DNA from: a virus
Virus record (IMG/VR): IMGVR_UViG_3300033571_016834
Span: 1 to 30,259 of that record
Length of the DNA stretch: 30,259 nucleotides
Strand: one strand, 5' to 3'
A model generated the notes under the pieces. That model saw only the letters and a program-made list of their open reading frames with translations. It searched no databases and was not told the DNA's origin. Both the position numbers and the translations under genes were made by a program. Positions 10,001-17,292 of this stretch are shown piece after piece. Numbering within the stretch: the stretch's first letter is position 1; the number at the start of each line of letters is the position of its first letter.

Positions 10001-10669
10001 ATCAGTTCTTAATTTTTGATCGACTGTAAATGTACCATCAGCTCCAATATCAACAACAATATATTTAAGTAAACCGAATGAGTCAAATGTTATAACATCA
10101 CCCAATTCAATTGATGAACTATTTAATTGGAATGTATACGAATTTTTTTGACCATAAACATTAGAAATAGTTAGAACTGTGTCTGTTGATAATGTTGCAG
10201 AATAATCACTTACGATAGATGAATTTCCAGTGTATGCTAGAGCAGAACCTTTAGATACAAATAATTGTAAAGTTTCTCCTGATACAAAATTTACACCAAT
10301 ATTTGTTATTGGTTTAATCGTCAAATAAAAATTAACAATATCAGCATCAGAAACTAAACCAACACATTTTGATGTGGAACCAACAATATATAATCCTGTA
10401 AAATTTTCAATGTCGGTTTCTAAAGATCCTAAATTTTGTAATTTTAAAGATTTAGCATTTGTATCAATAGAATATTGTCCACCAGTAACATTTGAACCAT
10501 CCGATAAAACAAATTTACCAAATTTACCAATTTGATCCTGTAAGATAGATTGTGCTTGCGTTAATTCTCTAGCCTGAACTGCTACTCCAGGTTTAAATAA
10601 GATTTTATGAAAATTTTTATTCTCGTCAAAATCGTCATAGTATGGTTGTGTATTAAAATTTAAACTCAT
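4046..10669 (-). CDS. giant DUF4815-type baseplate/tail fibre protein
   Basis: 2207 residues, the largest gene here. The N-terminal part (NTQPYYDDFDENKNFHKILF, PGVAVQARELTQAQSILQDQ) is typical of the DUF4815 family found in large phage structural proteins and should anchor it to the baseplate. Around residues 1203-1285 lies a Gly-rich GxGY double module like those of gp6, gp7 and gp8. Residues roughly 1380-1480, 1690-1790 and 1810-1900 look like Calx-beta-type repeats with endings such as TGVQDYLQDGTVDYNIRL and TGQSDLVFDGDTTYYISL. The last 60 residues form a helical, coiled-coil-like tail. The likely role is host-surface recognition or adhesion, inferred from position between gp8 and gp13 and from the modules. 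The start is the ATG at 10669, 13 bases after the gp8 stop. Confidence 0.85.
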   Translation of the reverse strand: MSLNFNTQPYYDDFDENKNFHKILFKPGVAVQARELTQAQSILQDQIGKFGKFVLSDGSNVTGGQYSIDTNAKSLKLQNLGSLETDIENFTGLYIVGSTSKCVGLVSDADIVNFYLTIKPITNIGVNFVSGETLQLFVSKGSALAYTGNSSIVSDYSATLSTDTVLTISNVYGQKNSYTFQLNSSSIELGDVITFDSFGLLKYIVVDIGADGTFTVDQKLRTDYVNSSATITKYASRTVMEVGIADGVYFTNNHFVKALAQTIIPDLRTQYPSCVIGFEVIETIVDFVDDTSLLDPAQGSYNYTAPGADRYKIYLQLVSKNLTTHGGLNSSDWGIADLTTTKFIELLRIRNGIVIRDNTDPKLGELENTLARQMYDHAGNFIVKPYKVSFQESNFSDAANTVVAEISPGKAYVFGYEFDATFPTYLTIQKARDTDSISNYTTTAYYGNYITVNSVNGTVPNPKSGSKIELHSTVKGGTVDANTRIGYAYVRNIEYVTTGEYNLHLYNISAPQTEIANTKSIFLLSGSSYSTAAFSANVVQENSTTTFVDPGFNKLLFELPYKNVASLSGTSITLDVFDTITVTNNTASISTGSSNIIFPSGLSANLSSDLKNSHFLISTKTTNGDYVAGNYVNLSQVGIETKIQSGQTANFTFYKKYTGQIDIKYGLTYNNAQPKTKTLHTNYVSQVKTDVYPKSLGIADITEFKGVFKSTDNDAIFIGAYNSGTSYNKSDVVQYGNSLYVSTKSSNLGVSPDGTTPNWNKLRDVTNNYILDNGQTENMYDHGTVTAKTSTDSGTVFVLFDYYTHSSDGQYISYQSYPVDYSQIPTVSIKGNDYNLTNYVDFRPRRTNLITTNITYDTYQIPSTDFTGFEFDMSYYLGRIDKLVLTKDKRFSWIKGKPSYSNYVPPVDLSDAMTLATIQFNPFTVNESDIIIKYQKHRRYTMDDIGKLDTRISNVEYYTSLNLVEKDVMSRNIVDNVVGSRMKNGFVVDPFIGYNVMSLADNYKNISLDLDKQLARPSFTTKYSNITTKNIGTLYEQNGLVSFPIVEEVQIVFQYLPTGTTKINLFDSISYAGDLFLSPQSDVWVDTENKPIINVLNDNAAAIRDASSVPGLLFNEWNTFYATHPYKELSGSVDVIYNNVDYKVSTVAVVQSDITEEIENSVIPYARSIPIKFKATQLAPLTKMYVYVNGRLVNAYVQPTTNPRGVITGAHILNPGTGYTTNPTLALSATQTIPANVSFDLFGTTINGVEITNKGLGYSTETALAPTITGGGGTSATINLSTVLPVAGDLYTDERGTCEGILNLPNDSLLKFPTGELLITVCDTPNYDYDTYAISKAQATFFSSGRHKTYQETITSIREPYITKVGNITQPEPEKQNRIVVQSQVNYLTNHYAKTYDQVKIGSLTLPVYLSSQPTSDVVVTFMDASEDKSANSSVSFSTVSLTFTTTNYATPQNVTFNYDLGIRKYVNGKYVDNNLPTYIEYYGESADVNYNYSATVKPIRYWQKNVIIPGVATTKLFPYSVRDPNEVLAESTPYLEVSPIQTSVAEGKSFFTVTYGGGSKIGWWSLNSGSTYPLTFTAVSSNTSVFEVKSSSYEHYDVIDDVKGAVRTVNKSDQEVLVFKYYLACMNAGTANVTVTTTSTEPSWNNLKANTVGIVTAALGTPDKSIVVHPNVTSSATQGTIYNADRITTESGGTHTFSVSLSAPPTQPVKITADSLSVTEGIITANSENGLNFLTGNTVTFTATTWNTIKAFVVTGVQDYLQDGTVDYNIRLKATSSDTAYNNLIANVALSNQDVIVPKGEAVATILGTSHTNEKYNGKVYISVVLNKKPNASQIVTVDVASTDTTEGVVTSPVGGKLYFNENTWNIPQTIEVTGQSDLVFDGDTTYYISLATSTPTFSEFSNSIVYVKLINDDYVYKTDLLITTDNSSRTYSAIPKGRSAAAWLPAFSVSGAHYGGGGYISSASGFTATIVSSTRNSVTVKASAYIGAQRNSDHGNFSGWAWVSFYVSTTNNDTLISKSATVSTGQIDSASRTTKSIKISVPVYNGGGSGTFSSTVTLTGLYYDAIGAGFDVTETLTSTTSTTVIRLDDYAIIDQYDTTTNPQQSVPWDKNAESKLAAYNTVKSYPLSSTPGEGFVAPDAASVATSANLFRKDNLEKLIAQQQKLVDNIVAKIKALGNNVPTSTLTTALIEQNYLSDLQLKLQKL

Positions 10670-10682
10670 ATTCCCTTAAACC

Positions 10683-12083
10683 TTAGTAATTAAGTGTTAA
10701 TCTAAACTGTTCTAATCCAGTTGATGTTCGTTGAACTTTAGTTCTATTTTCGATATAAATTATATTACCTGAGTATGGTACAATTTGTTCTATTACTTCT
10801 TGTAATGCTTTTCTTAATGTATTTGACTCAGAACTATTTAAAATATCATTTAAAGTTATAGTACCTTGAGTATTTATAAGATATAAAATATTATTTGTTG
10901 AATCAAAATTTAATACTCTTCCTGAAAATGTTGCTTGTTCTAGAGATATCCCTTGATACACAAATTCATCTTGAGAATAACTTCCTACTCCAGGAGAAAC
11001 TGTAATATCATGCGTTGCTTTATATATTGTTGAATTAGCAAATTGAGTTGATGTGCCAACTTTAATTTCCGGATTTGCTACTATACCAATTTGGCGATAG
11101 TCGATATTATCTGGTAATGTCCCAGTTTCTGTTCCATTAAACTCAGCAGTAATCATTACAGTTGTACAACCAAATTCCTCTAATAAATCAAATCCATGAC
11201 CGCCAATAGGAGATGGTTCAGCAATTAACACTGCACCATTACCAGAATTGCCTGTAGTTGGTTCTATAGATGCAGTGGCAAATGTATAATTTGATCCAGT
11301 ATTAGCCATTATAACTTTTGTTACTTTACCACCAGAAATAATTGCTTTTGCTGACGCATTTTCCCCATCACCATCAATTGTTATTGTTGTTGTTGTGCCA
11401 CCACCAGCATCAGTAGAATAATTAAGACCACCGTTGTAAACATTTATAACTGAGATTTCTCCAGCACCGTATCTATTATTACCAATTCTACTTCTATGTG
11501 TGCTTATAGGTAAGGGTATCCAATTTGCATCAAAAAATTTTAATTTTGCACCGGAATCAATTGTGAAAATGTATTTCCATTTATATCCGTCACCAGTTTC
11601 AATAATGTTTTGTATTGAATTTACAGAAAAATCAATTAACGGCTCAACAGTTGATGCGACCCCATTAGGATTAGTTGATGATGTATTATTACTTAAACAT
11701 TTAAAAATTTGATCATATGAATTTCTAACATAAAAATTGTTTAATAGTAACCCACCTTCTGTTATAGTATTTAAATTTGATGTAGATGAATATTGCGAAT
11801 AAGTTGTTCCATTTTTCCAGTCAACTCTTTGTATAACTGCAGCAATATCATTGCTGTTTATTTTTTTCATTGCAATAATATTTTTATATACATTTTTCAT
11901 ATAAAAATCATTGTCAGGAGGAGTTGGTGGTGTATTCTCGTCATCCCAAGGTTCAATTTTTGCTATAAAACAATATAAATTTAAATATTCGTCTCCACTA
12001 TTTTTAAAAATTAAATTTGGAGCATAATACGTTTTTAACACTTCCTGAGAGAATCCAGAAAAGGGTATTAGACCTTTAATCAT
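10683..12083 (-). CDS. 8: gp8 baseplate wedge protein
   Basis: 466 residues, longer than T4 gp8 (334). Conserved landmarks are AKIEPWDDENTPPTPPDNDFY near the N-terminus (T4 has GRSEPW and PP.PTD), MKKINSNDIAAVIQRVDWKNG (T4 DAVIPRRDWGDTRY), GDGYKWKYIFTI (T4 GDGYVWEYLFEI), DYRQIGIVANPEI (T4 FRQISIITNP) and the C-terminal GNIIYIENRTKVQR (T4 GEMIYMENRPPI). The extra length is mostly a Gly-rich GxGY insertion at about residues 206-293. gp8 is a wedge component linking gp7 and gp10 in T4. The gene starts 2 bases after the gp7 stop. Confidence 0.93.
   Translation of the reverse strand: MIKGLIPFSGFSQEVLKTYYAPNLIFKNSGDEYLNLYCFIAKIEPWDDENTPPTPPDNDFYMKNVYKNIIAMKKINSNDIAAVIQRVDWKNGTTYSQYSSTSNLNTITEGGLLLNNFYVRNSYDQIFKCLSNNTSSTNPNGVASTVEPLIDFSVNSIQNIIETGDGYKWKYIFTIDSGAKLKFFDANWIPLPISTHRSRIGNNRYGAGEISVINVYNGGLNYSTDAGGGTTTTITIDGDGENASAKAIISGGKVTKVIMANTGSNYTFATASIEPTTGNSGNGAVLIAEPSPIGGHGFDLLEEFGCTTVMITAEFNGTETGTLPDNIDYRQIGIVANPEIKVGTSTQFANSTIYKATHDITVSPGVGSYSQDEFVYQGISLEQATFSGRVLNFDSTNNILYLINTQGTITLNDILNSSESNTLRKALQEVIEQIVPYSGNIIYIENRTKVQRTSTGLEQFRLTLNY
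10871..10878 (-). promoter_or_regulatory. perfect TATAAATA inside gp8, ahead of the giant fibre gene
   Basis: The minus strand reads TATAAATA within the gp8 coding region, about 200 bases before the ATG of the 2207-residue protein. It would give that gene its own late transcript. It also encodes Leu-Ile-Asn-Thr of gp8, so it may be coincidental. Confidence 0.3.
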
Positions 12084-12085
12084 TT

Positions 12086-14809
12086 TTACACCGCTATTGT
12101 ATAAAGTAAAACATTACTTGTTATTAAATCTTTTATTACTGTCATAGAAACTAAATTAGAACTATTTCCAGTAGAATATAATGAATTTGAAAAATAAATT
12201 ATATTATTAGAAATTTTAATAATTTTATTTGAGTTATTCCCAATTACAACAGTATCGTCGATTGAGATAAAAGTATTCACAGAATATTTATCTTCAGGAT
12301 AATTTTCTTTAATAACATTAATTGTGTTTGAAGAAGTGTATCCGCTGTAAATAGCAGGGAAATTATATTGTATATTATCTTCTATTGTAAATATATCATT
12401 TGCTGTATCAATAGATACAACTTTTGAATAAACATTCATATTATTTGTAGAAATAATATTTATTATGGTATTAACATCAAAATTTGTTGACCCAGAAGTA
12501 CCCCATGAATCATTACCCCAATCATCATCACCCCATCCAGATTCATAAAAAATATCAAATGAATTTGAATAGTTTGTATTAGATGTGCGCAAAGATACTT
12601 CAATACCTGATGCATTATTTGAATACTGTATAGAAGAACTTGTATTAACAACAAAATTTGAATTTGATTTTAATATATTTCTTGTAACAATCCGTGTTCC
12701 GCTTGGGTGTAGTAAATTTGTTACTGCATCTTTATAAGAATCATAATCTTTTTCAGCAGAAATAACATATGTAGTTGAATTATAGACATCATTTTGTAAT
12801 ACAGAATGAGCAGACAATTGACCATCTGAATTAATATATCTACCTTCGTCAAAGATTATACCATCAAAGAATTTTGCAGTAGCTTTTGCGGAACCATCAC
12901 CGTAAATTTTTATACCATTTTCAAATAATGAATTTTTATATGATGATTCAAAATTTAAAACTGTAACATCTTGTTCAAGCGCTGTGCTGTACAATTTTAA
13001 TGGTACAGCACTTGAAATCACGCCTTTGTAATTATAGACACGCACAGCATAAAAATCATCAGTAGGTACATCAGGATTTTTAACATCAACGTTTATAATT
13101 GAATCAACATATCCCATAAAAGTCGGGGTTGTGTAATTTCCTTGATAAACAATAGTATTAGTAAAATCTAATCCAATCGTATTACTTACAACAATATCTT
13201 GAATCCTTAACGAAACATTAGGGGTTGATATATAATCTTCTCCATTGTCTGATAATGTAATTTTTGTTATAGCACCAATTCTATCAGTTTCTAGATCATA
13301 TTCAACTCCAGAACCCATTATGCCAGGAATTATTAATGATGCATTAGCTCCTGTTGATGATGTTATATTAACAGTTGGCAAATTCGTTGTTTTATAACCC
13401 ATACCACCAAATGCATAAGGTTTATTGGGATCAATATAATACTCAACCCCAGTAATTCCACCATTACCATTAACTGATGTAATTTGTGCAAATGCAAAAT
13501 CTCCATCACCTCCGGAAATAGTCAATGTATCATTTATTAAATACTGTTCGCCGGAATTAACTATTTTAATCGGAGCTAAAATCCCTAAATCAGCTAAATT
13601 TTGTCTTGTGTCATTAACGCGAAATAATGATTCTATATCTAATGTTGGTGGAGTTTCATATCCACCACCGCCATTATTTACTAAAATATCAACAATAGGA
13701 TACGTTATTAACGTTGTATAGGTTAATGCATTAGATAATGTTGTGTTTGCATTCGCTGAATTGATAAAATTTAAATTATTATTTCCAATAATTGTAGATA
13801 AATTGTTACCAATATAATCAGTTGCAATAAATGAAATAGTATTTGGTCTGGATTCATCTAATAATGAAATTGAACAATTAGCAACAGTATCAATTTTATT
13901 GTCGTAAATTACATCTACTTTTGAATTTGCACCTTTTTGGTACCCATATCCGCCATTAGTTACAGAAATTCTTTGTATTTGACCTGATGTAACTTCAGAT
14001 ATTGTTGCAACGGCTCCTATTGGGTTTTCAATAGAAAGATTTAATCCACCAGTAATAACTACAGGATAACCTACTTTGTAACGTTGACCTCTTTTTGTAC
14101 TATTAATAGTAATATTTGAGAGAGAACCAACGATCTTTGATGATAATAATGTTGCTCCAGATGGCGGACCATCATTAATGTCATAATCTACATATTTCCC
14201 ATTTAAGAAATACACATCTTTATTTTTATTATCTAAAATTCTTATTGTTTCGCCTGAGTAATATATCCTTTCAATATTACTCAAATAAATTTGAATAAAT
14301 TTACCGTTAATTTTGCTAGTTTCGACAACTCCAATTGTTTTTGAGAGTTCCCCTAAAACTTTAAAGTTATTGATATTTAAAAAATTTTCATCTAAAGATT
14401 TAATTTTTATCGATTTTGGTACAATCCATTTTCCATCGCTTGCACGTAAAACATATTCTCTGGTAGTAAAGATGTCAATATCAACTGCATACAGTGCTCT
14501 AAATAAAAATTTAAATGAATCAGGGATACCTTTTGCTTTATATAATTCTTTAGCAATTTTTATTAATTTTATTTTATCTGCTGCAATATCATCAGGAAAA
14601 TAGGGTAAAAAATCTTCTTTAAAATAATCAACAAAGTCGGCAAAACCATAATCAATATCTATTTTATCCCCGAATCCCATGATATCATAAGTTTCATCAA
14701 ACCACTCATAATATGCCGTGAAAAAATCTATAAATCTTGAGTATGATGGGTCATCTTTAATAAAAGATGGTATTTTTGACTCTAATATTGTTGAGTAACG
14801 ATTTGACAT
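12086..14809 (-). CDS. 7: gp7 baseplate wedge protein, lacking the T4 N-terminal half
   Basis: 907 residues. Its first 120 residues (PSFIKDDPSYSRFIDFFTAY, then KIAKELYKAKGIPDSFKFLF) correspond to the second half of T4 gp7 (the region with NFEAFCEAYIQYL and FYSTKGIEASYKFLF). The end of that T4 domain, VHPVGF, reappears near residue 698 as LLHPSGTRIVTRNIL. Between these anchors sit several GxGY modules (about residues 226-536), absent from T4. Residues 755-770 are a tryptophan-acidic run with three WG steps. gp7 is the flexible wedge protein that brackets gp6, gp8 and gp10. The large N-terminal beta-propeller-like part of T4 gp7 is missing. It begins directly at the gp6 stop with no spacer. Confidence 0.85.
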   Translation of the reverse strand: MSNRYSTILESKIPSFIKDDPSYSRFIDFFTAYYEWFDETYDIMGFGDKIDIDYGFADFVDYFKEDFLPYFPDDIAADKIKLIKIAKELYKAKGIPDSFKFLFRALYAVDIDIFTTREYVLRASDGKWIVPKSIKIKSLDENFLNINNFKVLGELSKTIGVVETSKINGKFIQIYLSNIERIYYSGETIRILDNKNKDVYFLNGKYVDYDINDGPPSGATLLSSKIVGSLSNITINSTKRGQRYKVGYPVVITGGLNLSIENPIGAVATISEVTSGQIQRISVTNGGYGYQKGANSKVDVIYDNKIDTVANCSISLLDESRPNTISFIATDYIGNNLSTIIGNNNLNFINSANANTTLSNALTYTTLITYPIVDILVNNGGGGYETPPTLDIESLFRVNDTRQNLADLGILAPIKIVNSGEQYLINDTLTISGGDGDFAFAQITSVNGNGGITGVEYYIDPNKPYAFGGMGYKTTNLPTVNITSSTGANASLIIPGIMGSGVEYDLETDRIGAITKITLSDNGEDYISTPNVSLRIQDIVVSNTIGLDFTNTIVYQGNYTTPTFMGYVDSIINVDVKNPDVPTDDFYAVRVYNYKGVISSAVPLKLYSTALEQDVTVLNFESSYKNSLFENGIKIYGDGSAKATAKFFDGIIFDEGRYINSDGQLSAHSVLQNDVYNSTTYVISAEKDYDSYKDAVTNLLHPSGTRIVTRNILKSNSNFVVNTSSSIQYSNNASGIEVSLRTSNTNYSNSFDIFYESGWGDDDWGNDSWGTSGSTNFDVNTIINIISTNNMNVYSKVVSIDTANDIFTIEDNIQYNFPAIYSGYTSSNTINVIKENYPEDKYSVNTFISIDDTVVIGNNSNKIIKISNNIIYFSNSLYSTGNSSNLVSMTVIKDLITSNVLLYTIAV

Positions 14810-16864
14810 TTATGCTTTTGATTGTACATTTAATGTAATTGCAGAATCATCCATAATATCCAGCGTTATTATTTTATCTTTAGTTGAATAAAATATTGTA
14901 GATTCTGGAACTACAGTGATTGCCATATATCCTAATAGATTATTTATCTGATATGGATTAAAGTTATTAAGTTTTACTACTCCAGCTGAATAGTTAATTT
15001 CTCCAATATTTTGTTGTAATATAACTTTGATATTGTTATTGTAATAAAAACTTCTTAAAGAAACAACGTTGCCGCTAAAAACAGGAACAATTTCTGCTCC
15101 AGAACCGCCACCACCGGAAACAACAACAACAGCTTGTGTATAATTTTTTCCTTGATTTATAATTGAAATATTTGATATAGAACCATTGGTCAATTCAGCA
15201 ATTGCAGTTGCACCAGTTCCATCTCCATAAATTGTTATGGTTGGGACTGAACTATAACCAGCTCCTCCATTAATAATCGATAAGGATTCAATTATATTGT
15301 ATACTGTTGGAGATTCTTCTATTTGTACGTTTTTAATTATAGTATTTCCACCTACACTAACATAATCAAAATATTCACTAGATAATGAACCTTTTTTGAT
15401 AGGGGTGCCAAATTCTAATGTAAAAGAATTAGATGTATTGAATATAGGTAAAACTCTTTTTTGTAATGAAACTGTTGATTCTGATGTTATAATTGATTTA
15501 TCTACATTTTTAATAGTTGTAATTAAATCAGGTAGAATAAAAGAAGAATCAAATGTATTTAAAGTTTGTTCACAAAAATTTAAAATAGAAAGTTTTAATA
15601 AATTTTTTAGAGCAACAGGGTCGAAAATTGATTTATTTTTATAATATAAAATATTAGATGATATTTTAATAAAAGTATAATCTATATCAACGATTTCAGG
15701 AAAAACGGTAATTACACCAAATGGTTTAATGTACTCATTAATTAATCTATATTTTTGAGATGCGGTTATACTATAGCCACCAACAGGTTTTATACAAATA
15801 AACATTTTACCATATTGAGGTGGATTCATCTCTTCCCCACCCCAAACATTTACAGCTTGGATAGGTAAAATTGGATTATCTCGTTTTAGCAATTCTAAAT
15901 AATCTGATTTAGTTACAGCTCTATTTTGTGCAGCATATGCTTTTGGGGCAGCGTATTTTATTGATGAAATTGATTCTTTTTCATTACCACCTGTTGCAGC
16001 TTGACAACCATCGCTGGTCGCGTCAACGATAGTTCCAGTATATGTACCGATTTTATCCATCAAAGTAAATTTATAAGCGCCATTAGGTGCGCTACCTTTT
16101 GTAGTTAGATATTCAACTGTGATAACATTACCCGTAGTTAATGTTTTTCCAAGAATACCATCACCGAAATAAATTTGATATTTTCCATCTAATGATTCTT
16201 GTAAAAAGTAAACTTGTGTGGTGTTATCTAACAATAAATGAGATGTAGATAATTCAAATTTATTAAATGTTGTTGATTGACTACTATCATACACTAAAAC
16301 AGATAAAGTTGTTGTATCAACGTCAGAATCAGGTAATGTAAATGTTAATGAAGGGTTTTGTATGGTATTTACCTGATAGGTGTATCTTACAGGTTGGCCT
16401 TGATATATTTTTACGCCATTAAATTGAGCAGAATTATTAACAGTTGTAACAGTTACTTCTTCTAATGTAACAAATGGATAATTAACGTTGTCAATAGCAT
16501 GAGAGTAAAATTTAGTATATTTTGGGATTGTAAAATTCGGAGAAGTGGTCCCATTAAATTTTACATTAATAACAGCAGTAGCTGCTCTGGAAGAAGAAGG
16601 GGTATAATTTAATAATTTTGCATGAGAAATTACAGAACCTCGTTTTACAGAAGTATCTAAAAACATTTCATTGGCAACCATATTTAAATAATAAGCATTA
16701 TAATGTGTATTATACGCTAAAATATCTAATACTTGAGAAATAACAGACCCTTCAAAATCATAATCGTTGAATTTGTCTTGACCTTTTAAATATTGTTTAA
16801 AATTATATTTGATAGAATCAAAATCTAATTCTGCTATATTTATTGATGAATTGGCTGTAGCCAT
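14810..16864 (-). CDS. 6: gp6 baseplate wedge protein
   Basis: 684 residues versus 660 in T4. The N-terminus is diagnostic: FKQYLKGQDKFNDYDFEGS followed by LDILAYNTHYNAYYLNMVANEMFLDTS resembles T4 WLNGQNEFLDYDFEGSRLNVLCDLLAYNTLY. Other shared parts are YFLQESLDGKYQIYFGDGI, the VTKSDYLELLKRD segment (T4 VTATDYDTFVSERF), and NTFDSSFILPDLITTIKNVD. This is the J-like wedge core whose dimers build the inner baseplate ring. A Gly-rich GxGY insertion lies at about residues 525-595. The ribosome binding site is AGGGGA and a GATAAATA element lies about 26 bases upstream, so it probably has a late promoter of its own. Confidence 0.95.
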   Translation of the reverse strand: MATANSSINIAELDFDSIKYNFKQYLKGQDKFNDYDFEGSVISQVLDILAYNTHYNAYYLNMVANEMFLDTSVKRGSVISHAKLLNYTPSSSRAATAVINVKFNGTTSPNFTIPKYTKFYSHAIDNVNYPFVTLEEVTVTTVNNSAQFNGVKIYQGQPVRYTYQVNTIQNPSLTFTLPDSDVDTTTLSVLVYDSSQSTTFNKFELSTSHLLLDNTTQVYFLQESLDGKYQIYFGDGILGKTLTTGNVITVEYLTTKGSAPNGAYKFTLMDKIGTYTGTIVDATSDGCQAATGGNEKESISSIKYAAPKAYAAQNRAVTKSDYLELLKRDNPILPIQAVNVWGGEEMNPPQYGKMFICIKPVGGYSITASQKYRLINEYIKPFGVITVFPEIVDIDYTFIKISSNILYYKNKSIFDPVALKNLLKLSILNFCEQTLNTFDSSFILPDLITTIKNVDKSIITSESTVSLQKRVLPIFNTSNSFTLEFGTPIKKGSLSSEYFDYVSVGGNTIIKNVQIEESPTVYNIIESLSIINGGAGYSSVPTITIYGDGTGATAIAELTNGSISNISIINQGKNYTQAVVVVSGGGGSGAEIVPVFSGNVVSLRSFYYNNNIKVILQQNIGEINYSAGVVKLNNFNPYQINNLLGYMAITVVPESTIFYSTKDKIITLDIMDDSAITLNVQSKA

Positions 16865-16889
16865 ATTTTCCCCTAAATCCTTTTCTTAT

Positions 16890-16897
16890 TATTTATC
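16890..16897 (-). promoter_or_regulatory. late-promoter-like GATAAATA before gp6
   Basis: Minus strand GATAAATA lies at the gp25 stop, about 26 bases before the gp6 ATG, leaving room for a start point and the AGGGGA ribosome site. It falls in one of the few intergenic gaps of the operon. Confidence 0.5.
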
Positions 16898-17291
16898 TTA
16901 ATCTAGATAAAATAAAATCTGCTGTAAATGGTGTTACTAAATTTTCAATAAAAAATGTTATAGTTACTTGATATGAATTATACTCCGGTAATCCTATTAC
17001 ATTAACTTTTTCCAAAGAAACCCGTTTTTCGAAATTTTTAATAACAAATTCTACTTCTTTTGTTAATGCTGACGCAGTCATTGGAGATAATGGTTCAAAT
17101 AATAATCTTCTAATATTTGAACCGTAATCTGGGTTAAATGGTTTTTCGTTGTGGTTTGTTAACAATAGATTTTTTAATGCCCTAACAACAGCAAATTCCC
17201 CCTTTGTCACCATTAAATCTTTTTTTGCTGGATGAGGGTTAAATGTTAAATCTAAATCTGAATAACCGCTGTAATTTCTTATTGTGCTCAT
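16893..17291 (-). CDS. 25: gp25 baseplate wedge protein
   Basis: 132 residues, exactly the size class of T4 gp25. It carries the family pattern of a lysozyme-like-named but non-enzymatic wedge protein: KKDLMVTKGEFAVVRALKNLL, then NEKPFNPDYGSNIRRLLFEPL, in which the FEP motif matches the conserved EPR-type core motif of gp25 proteins of contractile systems. gp25 joins gp6 and gp53 in the core bundle and triggers sheath contraction. It follows gp5 by 1 base and precedes gp6 by 28 bases, the latter gap containing the gp6 ribosome binding site. Confidence 0.95.
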   Translation of the reverse strand: MSTIRNYSGYSDLDLTFNPHPAKKDLMVTKGEFAVVRALKNLLLTNHNEKPFNPDYGSNIRRLLFEPLSPMTASALTKEVEFVIKNFEKRVSLEKVNVIGLPEYNSYQVTITFFIENLVTPFTADFILSRLR

Positions 17292-17292
17292 A

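Noticed and set aside
14941-14948. GATAAATA on the minus strand inside gp6
   Set aside because: It is over 130 bases from the gp7 start, within coding sequence, and such octamers are common in this AT-rich DNA. Similar hits near 2784, 12466, 20273 and 28350 were dropped for the same reason.
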